NCBI RefSeq assembly: GCF_900069005.2
Contig: NZ_LN831278.1
Coordinates: 588,235-652,234 of the forward strand
Length of the DNA stretch: 64,000 nucleotides
Source: Paenibacillus sp. GM2
GTDB taxonomy: Bacteria > Bacillota > Bacilli > Paenibacillales > Paenibacillaceae
Reading direction: 5' to 3'
The notes under the pieces were generated by a model. That model was not told the origin of the DNA. It made no database searches and was given only the letters and a program-made list of their open reading frames with translations. The first letter of the stretch is position 1. Every line of letters begins with the position of its first letter. This document shows positions 9,371 to 18,275 of the stretch, in pieces. A program made the translations under genes and the position numbers.

Positions 9371-9559
9371 ATGGCTACAAAAGGTCATAATGAAGTGAAG
9401 GAAAGCTTGCGGGAGATGACCCGGATATTCAAGCCGAAGGATCCGAAGAAGTTCGTGAAGGAATATGTCAGGAAGTACCGGATAATGGGGGGCTATGAGG
9501 AAGAACTAACTCTTATTGTTGAGAATGAGTTGGATAAATTGGATTCGTCGGTTTCCTGA
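9371..9559 (+). CDS. Small basic protein of unknown function
   Basis: A GGGAGGG ribosome site precedes the ATG at 9371. The 62-aa product is highly charged (KPKDPKKFVKEYVRKYR) and predicted to be helical, with an acidic end. No family is recognised. It is followed by a strong terminator at 9614, so it is a single-gene unit, possibly with a long leader. Confidence 0.65.
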   Translation: MATKGHNEVKESLREMTRIFKPKDPKKFVKEYVRKYRIMGGYEEELTLIVENELDKLDSSVS

Positions 9560-9613
9560 TACTACATATCAGGAAGGCTATCACGTGTTTAATCAGGAAC
9601 TCCTGAATATAAT

Positions 9614-9646
9614 CGTCCTGGCGGATAATAGCCGGGACGTTTTTTT
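9614..9646 (+). terminator. Rho-independent terminator
   Basis: CGTCCTGGC (9614-9622) pairs with GCCGGGACG (9631-9639) around GGATAATA, then T7. It closes the 9371 transcript. Confidence 0.85.
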
Positions 9647-9746
9647 CTTCTGTTCCGAAACATATAAATACAATAACAAGTGTAGAGCCTTGAGCTTCTA
9701 TACAAATACTCCATTATTTTATTGGGCAGAAAGGAAGTGCCTTGAC

Positions 9747-10496
9747 GTGAAGGTAGGCTTGAAATCGAAGGAGGACATTGCAAGGATCAAGGAAGCGGGA
9801 GAGATTCTGGCTGATTGTCATAAAAGAATTTCTGAAATCATTGCTCCCGGAATTACAACATTGGAGATCGATGCTTTTGTGGAGGAATATTTGGCCGATA
9901 GGGGGGCTACTCCGGAGCAGAAGGGCTATCGGGGATTCCCGTTTGCCACCTGTGCGTCGGTCAATGAAGTGGTATGCCACGGCTTTCCTACCAACAAGGA
10001 GCTGCGCGAAGGCGATATCGTGACGATCGACCTGGTCGTGAACAAGAAGGGGTGGCTGGCTGATTCAGCCTGGACCTACCCGGTTGGCAAAATTAGCGGC
10101 GAGGCCAAGCGGCTGATGGAAGTGACTGAGCAGGCTCTCTATGCCGGCATTGCCCAGGCCGTGCCGGGGAACCGTATCGGAGATATCGGCCATGCGGTGG
10201 GACGCTGTGCGGAAGAAGCAAATATGGGGATAGTGAAGGCGCTGATCGGCCATGGGATTGGACGGAAAATGCATGAAGCGCCGGACGTGCCGAACTTTGG
10301 ACGTGCGCATAGCGGCATGATCATTAAGCCGGGGATGGTATTCACAATTGAACCGATCTTTACGCTTGGAGATACAGGAGCGGTGCTGTGGGACAATGAC
10401 GGCTGGACGATCCGATCAGCGGATGGAACCCTGGGTGCGCATTTCGAGCATACTTTGGCAGTTCTGGAAGATGGACCGGTCATTTTAACAAAATAA
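9747..10496 (+). CDS. map: Methionine aminopeptidase, type I (YflG-like)
   Basis: The enzyme removes N-terminal methionine from new proteins. The frame is open from 9516, but the GTG at 9747 has AGGAAG 9 bases upstream and yields 249 aa, the length of B. subtilis YflG. The five metal ligands of the pita-bread fold are present: D95, D106, H169, E202 and E234, and H79 is the conserved substrate-side histidine (CHGFP). It is isolated between terminators and is not next to secY/adk, which is where the main map copy usually sits, so this is probably the second MAP. Confidence 0.92.
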   Translation: MKVGLKSKEDIARIKEAGEILADCHKRISEIIAPGITTLEIDAFVEEYLADRGATPEQKGYRGFPFATCASVNEVVCHGFPTNKELREGDIVTIDLVVNKKGWLADSAWTYPVGKISGEAKRLMEVTEQALYAGIAQAVPGNRIGDIGHAVGRCAEEANMGIVKALIGHGIGRKMHEAPDVPNFGRAHSGMIIKPGMVFTIEPIFTLGDTGAVLWDNDGWTIRSADGTLGAHFEHTLAVLEDGPVILTK

Positions 10497-10505
10497 ATTT
10501 GGCGA

Positions 10506-10529
10506 AAAGAGAGCTCAGCTCTCTTTTTT
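10506..10529 (+). terminator. Rho-independent terminator after map
   Basis: AAGAGAGCT and AGCTCTCTT form a near-continuous hairpin followed by a T run, 10 bases after the map stop codon. Confidence 0.85.
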
Positions 10530-10621
10530 GATACAATGTTCAAATAATGTTAAACGAAATGTCAAAAATGACAGAATTGCGTCAAACGCTGGGATGGAGC
10601 GCGAATAAGGATAAAACGAAC

Positions 10622-10643
10622 GGGCCTTTAGGGCCTGTTTTTT
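10622..10643 (+). terminator. Second terminator-like hairpin
   Basis: GGGCC and GGCCT pair around TTTAG and are followed by T6. It lies between map and the ctaC promoter. Confidence 0.6.
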
Positions 10644-10721
10644 GGTTTGCAAACGTTGACAAACATTGATACAATGCACTTTTTCGGATATTTGAACATT
10701 TTGTGAACTGTCTGCGATTCA

Positions 10722-10750
10722 TTGACAAAAGATGGGTTCGATCATATATT
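10722..10750 (+). promoter_or_regulatory. Promoter of the cta operon
   Basis: A consensus TTGACA (10722-10727) and TATATT (10745-10750) are 17 bases apart. A second possible TTGACA lies at about 10770. The leader to ctaC is about 120 bases and shows no known riboswitch. Confidence 0.65.
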
Positions 10751-10876
10751 TAATAGGTGATTGTTATAATTGACAAGAGTGCATCTATTGTGCTAAAAGT
10801 CGTGTCTTGTTACTGGAAATGCAACATCTTTGTACTCGTACATATCGGGAGAAAACGTAAAGTGGGGTAGATCAAA

Positions 10877-11932
10877 ATGATGAAACCTGGAAAGGCTTTT
10901 AAACGGCTTGTCCCCCTGTTCCTCGGCATTTCGCTCCTGCTCTCCGCATGCGGACGTGAGGATTTATCTGCGCTTAGACCGCAGGGGCCTGTGGCAGAAG
11001 GACAATTCGGACTGATCAAGCTGGCGATTTCCATCATGATCGGGGTGATGATCGTCGTATTCGGAATAGCTGCCTATGTTCTGATCCGATTCCGTCGCAA
11101 GCCAGGACAGAATGAAGTACCTAAACAGGTAGAAGGGAGCTTTAAGCTGGAGGTTCTGTGGACCGCCATCCCTTTGCTGCTTGTATTGATTCTGGCGGTA
11201 CCTACGGTTCAAAAGGTATTTGCCTTTGGTGAAGATTATTCCAAGGATAAAAATGCGGTTAAGGTTAATGTGACATCGCATCTCTTTTGGTGGGAATTCT
11301 CTTATCCGGATTATGGCGTAACGACGGCACAGGATCTGATCATTCCGACAGGCAAGAAGATTGCCTTGCAGCTGCGCACGGCGGATGTGCTGCATTCCTT
11401 CTGGGTCCCGTCTCTGGCGGGCAAGACGGATACCAATACGGACGGAACGGTTAACAAGGCCTGGTTGGAAGCTTCTAAGGAAGGCGTATATCTCGGAAAA
11501 TGCGCCGAACTATGCGGTCCGTCCCACGCTTTTATGGAGTTCAAGGTGAAGGCGGTTAGCGAGGATTCGTTCAAAAATTGGATCGAAGCGATGAAAGCTC
11601 CTGCTGTGCTGCCGGAGGACCCGGCAATTGCAGAAGTGTTCAAGAGTCAATGCTTGACCTGTCATGCGGTTGGCGATCAAGGAGGGCCGGCGGCACCGAA
11701 CTTGACGGGTATCGGCAGCAGGGAGAGCGTGGCTAGCATATTGCTGAATGAAGGGGCCTCAGGCAAACCGGGGGATCGCAAACCGGTCAAGGATAATTTG
11801 GTCGAATGGCTGGAGGATCCGCAAGCTGTGAAGCCAGGCAATAAAATGCCGGCGCCTAAAGATTTAGGGCTGACGGATGATCAGATCGAAGCGATCGCCC
11901 AGTACCTAGCTGACTATAAATTATCTTACTGA
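10877..11932 (+). CDS. ctaC: Cytochrome c oxidase subunit II with fused cytochrome c (caa3)
   Basis: Subunit II accepts electrons from cytochrome c into the CuA centre. A lipoprotein signal peptide ends LLSAC with C25 as lipidated residue. Two membrane helices follow (about 46-72 and 95-115). CuA ligands are seen: H173, C209, E211, C213, H217, M220. The C-terminal domain has CLTCH at 259-263, the haem c site, with a distal methionine in GNKMPAP. This fusion marks a caa3-type terminal oxidase. The gene heads an operon with ctaD, ctaE and ctaF. Confidence 0.97.
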   Translation: MMKPGKAFKRLVPLFLGISLLLSACGREDLSALRPQGPVAEGQFGLIKLAISIMIGVMIVVFGIAAYVLIRFRRKPGQNEVPKQVEGSFKLEVLWTAIPLLLVLILAVPTVQKVFAFGEDYSKDKNAVKVNVTSHLFWWEFSYPDYGVTTAQDLIIPTGKKIALQLRTADVLHSFWVPSLAGKTDTNTDGTVNKAWLEASKEGVYLGKCAELCGPSHAFMEFKVKAVSEDSFKNWIEAMKAPAVLPEDPAIAEVFKSQCLTCHAVGDQGGPAAPNLTGIGSRESVASILLNEGASGKPGDRKPVKDNLVEWLEDPQAVKPGNKMPAPKDLGLTDDQIEAIAQYLADYKLSY

Positions 11933-11996
11933 TCCGATGCCACTTCTGGCATGAACGGCAATTCTAAGGCAAAGGAACTTAAAGGGGGTACAAACC

Positions 11997-13886
11997 TTGG
12001 CTCACGCTCATACTGTTAAGCGGCACAAGGGATTGATGGACTGGCTGACTACAGTCGATCACAAGAAGATCGCTATTCTGTATTTGGTCGCTGGTGCTCT
12101 GTTCTTTGGTATCGGCGGGATTGAAGCGCTGTTGATTCGCGTTCAGCTCGCGAAACCGATGAATGATTTCGTAACGGCGCAGCAGTTCAATGAATTGATT
12201 ACAATGCACGGTACTACGATGATTTTCCTCGGGGTTATGCCCGTCATTTTTGCACTGATGAACGCGGTGATTCCGCTGCAGATCGGTGCGCGTGACGTAG
12301 CGTTCCCGTTCTTGAATGCCCTTGGCTTCTGGACGTTCCTGTTCGGCGGCCTGCTGCTTAATCTCAGCTGGTTTATAGGCGGGGCTCCCGATGCGGGATG
12401 GACGGCTTATACCCCGCTGTCATCGACGGAATACAGCTTGACGCATGGCGTCGATTTCTATACGATCGGCCTGCAGATTGCCGGTTTGGGTACTTTGATC
12501 GGGGGGATCAACTTCCTGGCGACGATCATTACCATGCGTGCCCCGGGCATGTCATATATGCGGATGCCGATGTTCACCTGGACGTCGTTCGTCACATCAG
12601 CAATGATCCTGTTTGCCTTCCCGGCAGTGACGGTGGGTCTTGTACTGTTGACGTTTGACCGAATTCTGGGAGCGAACTTCTTCAATGTCAGCGCCGGGGG
12701 CAACCCGGTACTCTGGCAGCATATCTTCTGGATCTTCGGACACCCTGAAGTGTATATTCTGATTCTTCCGGCCTTCGGCATGATATCCGAGGTGGTAAGT
12801 ACATTCTCGCGCAAGCGTCTGTTCGGATACAGCTCGATGGTGTTCGCTACGATTCTGATCGCCTTCCTCGGCTTCATGGTCTGGGCTCACCATATGTTCA
12901 CGACCGGACTCGGACCGGTGGCTAACGCCTTGTTCTCCATCGCGACGATGTTGATCGCGGTTCCGACAGGAATCAAGATCTTCAACTGGCTGTTCACAAT
13001 GTGGGGCGGTCAAATCCGCTTTACGACACCAAATCTGTTCGCTGTTGGCTTCATCCCGACCTTCGTTATGGGGGGAGTTACCGGTGTGATGTTGGCATCA
13101 GCTCCGGCGGATTATCAATATCATGATACTTACTTTGTTGTTGCACACTTCCACTACGTAATCGTAGGCGGTCTCGTACTTGGTTTATTCGCGGGTCTTC
13201 ACTATTGGTGGCCTAAGATGTTCGGCCGGATGCTTAGCGAGAAGCTGGGCAAGCTGGAGTTCTGGACCTTCATTATCGGCTTCCATATGACTTTCTTCGT
13301 ACAGCATTTCCTTGGGTTGATCGGTATGCAGCGTCGGGTATTTACCTATTTGCCGAACCAAGGCTTTGATCTGATGAACCTGATCAGTACAATTGGCGCA
13401 TTTTTGATGGGGGTTGGAGTCATCGTATTCCTGATCAATATCGGAATCACGGCTGCCAAGCCAAGAAATGCCTCGAATGATCCTTGGGAAGATGGACGTA
13501 CACTGGAATGGACAATACCTTCACCGCCTCCAGAGTACAATTTCAAGCAAACCCCGCTTGTTCGCGGACTTGATGCATTTTGGAAAGAGAAGATGGCAGG
13601 CAATAAGGAGATGACTCCGGCTGAACCGGTTGGTTCCATCCATATGCCTTCGCCGACGATTCTTCCGTTTATTATGTCAGTGGGGCTGTTCATCGCCGGC
13701 CTTGGATTTATGTTCACCAGCGATGATTTCGGCAGCAGCTTTATGAACTTCATCTTCAGCAACTATGTCGTTACAGGTATCGGCCTGGCGATTACATTTG
13801 GAAGTATGCTCGTCCGCTCGTTGTATGACGATCATGGCTGGCATATCGAACCGTCTGAATTGAATGAGAAGGGGGTAAAAGCATGA
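11997..13886 (+). CDS. ctaD: Cytochrome c oxidase subunit I
   Basis: This 629-aa, multi-helix protein holds haem a and the haem a3-CuB site where oxygen is reduced and protons pumped. HPEVYILILP contains the CuB His and the cross-linked Tyr. WAHHMFTTG gives two further CuB histidines, and VVAHFHYVI gives the two haem histidines. MHGTTMIF carries the first low-spin haem ligand. TTG at 11997 is chosen as start because AAAGGGGG lies just upstream. The gene overlaps ctaE by four bases. Confidence 0.97.
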   Translation: MAHAHTVKRHKGLMDWLTTVDHKKIAILYLVAGALFFGIGGIEALLIRVQLAKPMNDFVTAQQFNELITMHGTTMIFLGVMPVIFALMNAVIPLQIGARDVAFPFLNALGFWTFLFGGLLLNLSWFIGGAPDAGWTAYTPLSSTEYSLTHGVDFYTIGLQIAGLGTLIGGINFLATIITMRAPGMSYMRMPMFTWTSFVTSAMILFAFPAVTVGLVLLTFDRILGANFFNVSAGGNPVLWQHIFWIFGHPEVYILILPAFGMISEVVSTFSRKRLFGYSSMVFATILIAFLGFMVWAHHMFTTGLGPVANALFSIATMLIAVPTGIKIFNWLFTMWGGQIRFTTPNLFAVGFIPTFVMGGVTGVMLASAPADYQYHDTYFVVAHFHYVIVGGLVLGLFAGLHYWWPKMFGRMLSEKLGKLEFWTFIIGFHMTFFVQHFLGLIGMQRRVFTYLPNQGFDLMNLISTIGAFLMGVGVIVFLINIGITAAKPRNASNDPWEDGRTLEWTIPSPPPEYNFKQTPLVRGLDAFWKEKMAGNKEMTPAEPVGSIHMPSPTILPFIMSVGLFIAGLGFMFTSDDFGSSFMNFIFSNYVVTGIGLAITFGSMLVRSLYDDHGWHIEPSELNEKGVKA

Positions 13887-14509
13887 CGACACCTCACGCA
13901 GAGCAAGCGACGAACGTCCTTCCCCATGAACCGGAGAAAGCTACGCTGGAGGGGCGCAATAAAGTGCTTGGCTTCTGGCTCTTCCTGGGTGGGGAGGCTG
14001 TATTGTTCGGCACGCTGTTCGCAACCTTCTTAACACTTAGAAATCAAGTGGCCGACGGTCCGTCTGCCAGCGAATTGTTCAGCCTGCCGATCACAGCAGC
14101 AGCGACCTTCATCCTGTTAATCAGCAGCTTGACCAGCGTGTTTGCAGTTCAGGCGCTGCACCGTGGCAATCGCAGTTCATTGGCGAAATGGCTGGGTATT
14201 ACTGTATTGCTTGGCCTGGCGTTTCTGGTGCTGGAAATCTATGAATTTTCGGAATACATGCATGAAGGGTATAGCATGACGACAAGCGCATTTAGTTCCG
14301 CTTTTTATACTCTAGTCGGATTCCACGGGGCGCACGTCCTGTTCGGGATTTTATGGATTTCGGTTATTATCGGTCAGTTATACAAGAAGGGATTGACCGT
14401 GGTAACCGCACCGAAAGTTTATGTGTCCGCGATGTATTGGCACTTTATCGACGTCGTGTGGGTATTTATCTTTACCGTAGTATACCTGCTTGGAAAGGTG
14501 GTAGATTAG
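13883..14509 (+). CDS. ctaE: Cytochrome c oxidase subunit III
   Basis: The 208-aa protein has five membrane helices, typical of the short bacterial subunit III. GFHGAHVLFGILWI and YWHFIDVVWVFIFTVVYL are family signatures (the latter C-terminal). The ATG overlaps the ctaD stop (ATGA), so translation is coupled. It stabilises subunit I and is part of the caa3 complex. Confidence 0.96.
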   Translation: MTTPHAEQATNVLPHEPEKATLEGRNKVLGFWLFLGGEAVLFGTLFATFLTLRNQVADGPSASELFSLPITAAATFILLISSLTSVFAVQALHRGNRSSLAKWLGITVLLGLAFLVLEIYEFSEYMHEGYSMTTSAFSSAFYTLVGFHGAHVLFGILWISVIIGQLYKKGLTVVTAPKVYVSAMYWHFIDVVWVFIFTVVYLLGKVVD

Positions 14510-14510
14510 C

Positions 14511-14831
14511 ATGACGAATCACGATTCGAATGGCGGCACAACGATCAAACATCGACATCGCCAGGAAGGACCGCAGAAGCATGTCATTGCGTTTATCTTC
14601 TCCATCGTTCTAACCTTGATCGCTTTCGCTTCCGTTGCAGCGGGTGGAGTTAATACGGCTTTTACCGTTCTGCTCTTGCTCGTGATGGCTGTGCTTCAGG
14701 TGCTCGTACAGCTGGGCTACTGGATGCATCTAAAGGACAAAGGGCATATGATACCCATTCTGTTCATGGCCGGTGGATTCTTCGTTGCCGGCTTGGCGAT
14801 TATCGCCGCGTTATACTGGATGTGGTGGTAA
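14511..14831 (+). CDS. ctaF: Cytochrome c oxidase subunit IV
   Basis: The 106-aa product has a hydrophilic N terminus rich in H and R followed by three helices, the last two around LVQLGYWMHLKDKGHMIPI, which is typical of CtaF/CyoD-like subunit IV. It starts one base after the ctaE stop, and a terminator follows directly, so it ends the structural operon. Confidence 0.92.
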   Translation: MTNHDSNGGTTIKHRHRQEGPQKHVIAFIFSIVLTLIAFASVAAGGVNTAFTVLLLLVMAVLQVLVQLGYWMHLKDKGHMIPILFMAGGFFVAGLAIIAALYWMWW

Positions 14832-14841
14832 CAAATATGAG

Positions 14842-14868
14842 GAGGGCTTGATTCCAAGCCCTCTTTTT
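14842..14868 (+). terminator. Terminator of the ctaCDEF operon
   Basis: GAGGGCTTG (14842-14850) and CAAGCCCTC (14855-14863) pair around ATTC, followed by T5. Confidence 0.92.
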
Positions 14869-15048
14869 ATGTATAAATATAGAGGGAGTATGATTTATGT
14901 CATACATAGTGAATGGAAACGGATATCGCCCATCTGGCAGGGGGAGAACCGTTTTTACTTGTATTAGTGGAAAGTTTACAGACAGGTACAAGGGTGAAAA
15001 TGTTCATCATATCGACAGAATCGAAGTCTCCAGGAAGGAGGGGTTCGT

Positions 15049-15987
15049 GTGCTCGGATTAGAATATTTTACATTTACACAGGTGTGGAGTCCCATTGTAT
15101 TAGCGCTTGTCCTGCTGATCACGGCGGGATACTTCATATTGATCGGACCGCTTAGCGAGAAATACGGCCAAGGGGAGAAGGTATCTCTGAACAGGAGGCT
15201 GCTGTTCTTGCTTGGACTGGCCTTGCTATATATGGCTCAGGGTGGCCCGGTAGAATTGCTCGGGCATATCATGTTTAGCTTCCATATGATTAGCATGGCG
15301 CTTTCGTATTTGCTCGCTCCGCCGCTTCTGATGCTTGGCATCCCTGTCTGGGTATGGCGTGGAATTGTATCTTGGCTCAGAAGGAGCCCGCTGCGTATGC
15401 TCAAATTCTTCACCCATCCTGTCGTTGCAGCGCTGGTATTCAATGGGCTGTTTTCTTTTTATCACATCCCTGCGATTCACGATTACGTCATGCTTCATTT
15501 TGGGGTGCACCGACTCTATTATGTCGTGTTGTTTATTGCGTCAGTGCTAATGTGGTGGACCCTAGTGGATCCGCTGCCGGATCTGGCTGCGGGGAAGGGA
15601 GTCAAGAAGGTCGGCTTTATTTTTCTCAATATGGTGCTTCTGACACCGGCGTGTGGACTCATTATTTTCGCGACGGCTCCCCTGTATGCGACGTACAGTG
15701 ACCCGGTCGTCTGGTCCAAGGCGATGGGCTATTGCATTCCTGGAGATACAACGATGCTGCTGAGCCAGTTCGGCGGCCCACAATTCTTCGGTTATCTGGA
15801 ACCCGTTGTTGATCAGCAGGTCGGCGGGATTTTGATGAAGTTCATTCAGGAGATTATCTTCGCCTCGATGCTTGCCTATGTGTTCTTTCATTGGTACAGG
15901 CAGGAGAACCGCAATGAAGATGAAGAGATTGTACCTGTGCCTGTGCCAGAAGAATACGCTCCCTCAAGCGAGCTGAAACAAATATAA
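15049..15987 (+). CDS. ctaG: caa3 oxidase assembly factor CtaG
   Basis: The GTG at 15049 follows AAGGAGGGG. The 312-aa protein has about seven membrane helices. Its stretches GHIMFSFHMISMALSYLLAPPLL and ALVFNGLFSFYHIPAIHDYVM (read in pieces) match the Caa3_CtaG family, which in B. subtilis is needed for active caa3 oxidase. Histidines in the helices suggest copper handling. It lies 217 bases after the ctaF terminator, so it is a separate transcription unit together with the next gene. Confidence 0.94.
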   Translation: MLGLEYFTFTQVWSPIVLALVLLITAGYFILIGPLSEKYGQGEKVSLNRRLLFLLGLALLYMAQGGPVELLGHIMFSFHMISMALSYLLAPPLLMLGIPVWVWRGIVSWLRRSPLRMLKFFTHPVVAALVFNGLFSFYHIPAIHDYVMLHFGVHRLYYVVLFIASVLMWWTLVDPLPDLAAGKGVKKVGFIFLNMVLLTPACGLIIFATAPLYATYSDPVVWSKAMGYCIPGDTTMLLSQFGGPQFFGYLEPVVDQQVGGILMKFIQEIIFASMLAYVFFHWYRQENRNEDEEIVPVPVPEEYAPSSELKQI

Positions 15988-16005
15988 CAAGCAGGAGGAT
16001 AAATC

Positions 16006-16470
16006 ATGGACGTTTACACATTATTTCCGACGATCAGTACGGCGTTCATCGTAATTAGCGCTGTGCTGGTAGCGATCGGCTGGACGCTGATTATTAAGGG
16101 GAGACGAGAAGCGCATAAGAAGACGATGATCGCGGCTGCGGTTGCGGCATTGCTATTTTTCATCATTTATATGTCCAGAACGATATTTATCGGCAATACA
16201 GCATGGGGAGGACCGGATAATCTGAAGGTGTATTATCATATTTTCTTGATCTTCCATATTGTTCTCGCAACTGTAGCGGCGATATTTGGGATTACAACGT
16301 TAGTACTCGGATTCAAGGCAAAATATGCCAAGCATCGTAAATGGGGACGCACAACGTCGGTGATCTGGTTTTTTACGGCGATTACCGGCGTTGCTGTATA
16401 TGTACTGCTGTATATGATGTATCCTGGCGGACACACGAAGCCGGTATGGGAAGTCATACTGGGCGCCTGA
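16006..16470 (+). CDS. DUF420 membrane protein (YozB-like)
   Basis: The 154-aa protein has four membrane helices and conserved histidines between them (YYHIFLIFHIVLATVAAIFG, KHRKWGRTTSVIWFFTAITG). This is the DUF420 pattern, as in B. subtilis YozB, frequently next to ctaG. An AGGAGG site lies ten bases before the ATG, and it follows ctaG by 18 bases. A haem- or copper-related accessory role in oxidase assembly is inferred from context only. Confidence 0.88.
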   Translation: MDVYTLFPTISTAFIVISAVLVAIGWTLIIKGRREAHKKTMIAAAVAALLFFIIYMSRTIFIGNTAWGGPDNLKVYYHIFLIFHIVLATVAAIFGITTLVLGFKAKYAKHRKWGRTTSVIWFFTAITGVAVYVLLYMMYPGGHTKPVWEVILGA

Positions 16471-16522
16471 TTCTGGTTAAAGGGTGCTGCCTATAGCTAA
16501 TATGCGGCAAAGCCTGCTAGAC

Positions 16523-16554
16523 AAAAAGCCAACCATCATGATGGTTGGCTTTTT
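16523..16554. terminator. Bidirectional terminator
   Basis: A perfect 32-base palindrome, AAAAAGCCAACCATCA joined to its reverse complement, ends in T5 on both strands. It serves the DUF420 gene on the plus strand and the monooxygenase-domain gene on the minus strand. Confidence 0.92.
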
Positions 16555-16559
16555 GAGTT

Positions 16560-16883
16560 CTATTGCTCATATTTGTAATCTCGTTCGACCTTGCAAATTC
16601 TCGTCTTGTATTTGAGATACCACTCTGACTTCCCTTTACTTTGTGCCATGAGATGCCTCTCATTTTGTTTCCAATTTTGTATAGCTTCAAGAGATTCCCA
16701 ATACGACACTGTAATCCCCAGACCTTCCCTTGCGCTCTCCACTCCCAAAAATCCGGGCTGGATGGCGGCGAGCCGAACCATCTCCTCGGCCATCTCGGCA
16801 TAACCGTAGTCTCCCTCTGTCCGTTCAGAGGTGAAGATTACTGCATAATACGGTGGCTGTGGTGTACAGGCCAATTCGCTCAT
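16560..16883 (-). CDS. ABM-domain (antibiotic biosynthesis monooxygenase-like) protein
   Basis: The 107-aa protein has the dimeric ferredoxin-like layout of ABM domains: a strand YYAVIFTSERT, a helix YAEMAEEMVRLAAIQPGFLGVES and a strand GITVSYWESLEAIQNWKQNERH. It resembles YqjZ-type proteins of Bacillales. The family includes haem-degrading and quinone-forming monooxygenases, but most small members have no known substrate. It is a single gene. Confidence 0.82.
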   Translation of the reverse strand: MSELACTPQPPYYAVIFTSERTEGDYGYAEMAEEMVRLAAIQPGFLGVESAREGLGITVSYWESLEAIQNWKQNERHLMAQSKGKSEWYLKYKTRICKVERDYKYEQ

Positions 16884-16988
16884 GTCTATTCCCCCAATAA
16901 CAATCCAATTTAGAACATTTGTTCGTGAAAGTCAAGCGTTAATCATCCAATTGGCTTGGGCAGTAAGTTGAAAAATGGATTTTCTGGG

Positions 16989-17021
16989 TTGACGAGCAGA
17001 ATAAGCACAGTATATACTGTG
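16989..17021 (+). promoter_or_regulatory. Promoter with palindromic operator before GntR-linked ABC operon
   Basis: TTGACG (16989-16994) and TATACT (17013-17018) are 18 bases apart. The perfect 16-bp palindrome CACAGTATATACTGTG (17006-17021) covers the -10 region. Related halves (ACAGTA, CACAGTAG) recur at 17034-17048. This is a likely site for the GntR regulator encoded third-hand downstream at 17865. Confidence 0.6.
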
Positions 17022-17086
17022 TATAAAGATATAAACAGTAAGCACAGTAGAATAGTGTTTATGTACATAGGGAGAGAAGAGAAAGG

Positions 17087-17821
17087 ATGATGAAATTGGA
17101 AGGCTGGAAGGATGCTTGGGTCATCTTCAAAAAGGACGTATGTTCAGATCGATTTTATCTGATCTGGAATGTCCTGTTCATGTTATATTTCGGCGGAATG
17201 TTCAGTACGATGCTCTATTCCGTAGTTCATTCCGATGATGCGTTTCATTCATTAGCGGATTGCTTGATGCTAGTGCTTATCCCGATGATCGGATTTTATT
17301 TTTCGCGCAGATCGTTCAGTTATTTGAGGGAAGATTCCTACACTCAAATGCTGTGGTATTATCACACCCTACCGATCCCTGTGAGGACCATTATAAAGAG
17401 TCGCTACCTTCAGCTCATCGCAGCCCTTCTGTTTAACGGAACCTTTTTCTTCGGAGTGATATTCGTTATCTTTTGGCTAGGCGGATTAGACATTAATCTG
17501 GGTCCGTTCCAATACATTGCCTTTGCTCTGACCTGGATCGGATATGCACTGCTTATAAACGGACTGTATATTTATATGGAATTGCTGAATAAAGGCAAAA
17601 CTTACTTTTGGTTGAGCTGCGTGTTGATGCTCAGCGTGGTCGTGATCTCCGTTGTTATTACCCTTCTACATGGCAATTTGTTGAAATACACGATGGATGT
17701 TTCTGCCCGTTATGCTCTGCTGTCGCCTCTAATGTGGGGGACTCTTTTAGTCGGCGCTTTAGGGGCATATGGGATGGGTCTTCAAACTATGCGGAAGCTG
17801 AACAAGCGGGATTTGGTCTGA
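17087..17821 (+). CDS. ABC-2 type transporter permease
   Basis: The 244-aa protein has six hydrophobic segments and little else, as in ABC-2 permeases of the YtrC/D kind. Starts at 17087 or 17090 are both possible after GAGAAAGG. It precedes a GntR regulator and an ATPase gene in the same direction, so the three form an operon. FKKDVCSDRFYLIW at the N terminus is typical of exporters that act in cell-envelope stress or peptide resistance, but the substrate is unknown. Confidence 0.8.
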   Translation: MMKLEGWKDAWVIFKKDVCSDRFYLIWNVLFMLYFGGMFSTMLYSVVHSDDAFHSLADCLMLVLIPMIGFYFSRRSFSYLREDSYTQMLWYYHTLPIPVRTIIKSRYLQLIAALLFNGTFFFGVIFVIFWLGGLDINLGPFQYIAFALTWIGYALLINGLYIYMELLNKGKTYFWLSCVLMLSVVVISVVITLLHGNLLKYTMDVSARYALLSPLMWGTLLVGALGAYGMGLQTMRKLNKRDLV

Positions 17822-17864
17822 TGAATGGGCAGCCGACAAATTGAGACCGGAGGTGAGGGGAAAG

Positions 17865-18275
17865 GTGTGGATTCCGATACAAATTGATGAGCAAAGTGCA
17901 GAACCTTTATATTATCAGATCGAGACGCAGCTTAAATCATTGATCGTAAGCGGGCAAATTGAAGAAGGCACACTTCTGCCATCCATTCGCGAATTAGCAG
18001 CGAGCCTAAGCTGCAGTGTCATTACAATCAGACGGGTATATCAGGATTTAGAGAATGAAGGCCTGCTTAGGACGAAGCAAGGGACGGGAACCTTTGTGGC
18101 CAGGGTAGGGACCGGGGAACGGGATGCATATCGGAAATCTGTGGTTCAGGAAGCTGTCGAGACGGCGGTGGATACTGGAATATCTGTGCAATATGGAGAA
18201 GAAGAACTGAAACAACTGTTTCTAAACATATTGAAGCAAAAATATCATAAAGATGGCGGGAGGGATGGAGCGTGA
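17865..18275 (+). CDS. GntR-family transcriptional regulator (YtrA subfamily)
   Basis: The GTG at 17865 follows GGAGGTGAGGGG. The 136-aa protein has an N-terminal winged helix (EPLYYQIETQLKSLIVSGQI, then LPSIRELAASLSCSVITIRRVYQDLENEGLL) and only a short C-terminal tail, which is the YtrA subfamily layout without a ligand-binding domain. Such regulators repress ABC transporter operons in which they lie. The palindrome at 17006 is the probable operator. Confidence 0.9.
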   Translation: MWIPIQIDEQSAEPLYYQIETQLKSLIVSGQIEEGTLLPSIRELAASLSCSVITIRRVYQDLENEGLLRTKQGTGTFVARVGTGERDAYRKSVVQEAVETAVDTGISVQYGEEELKQLFLNILKQKYHKDGGRDGA

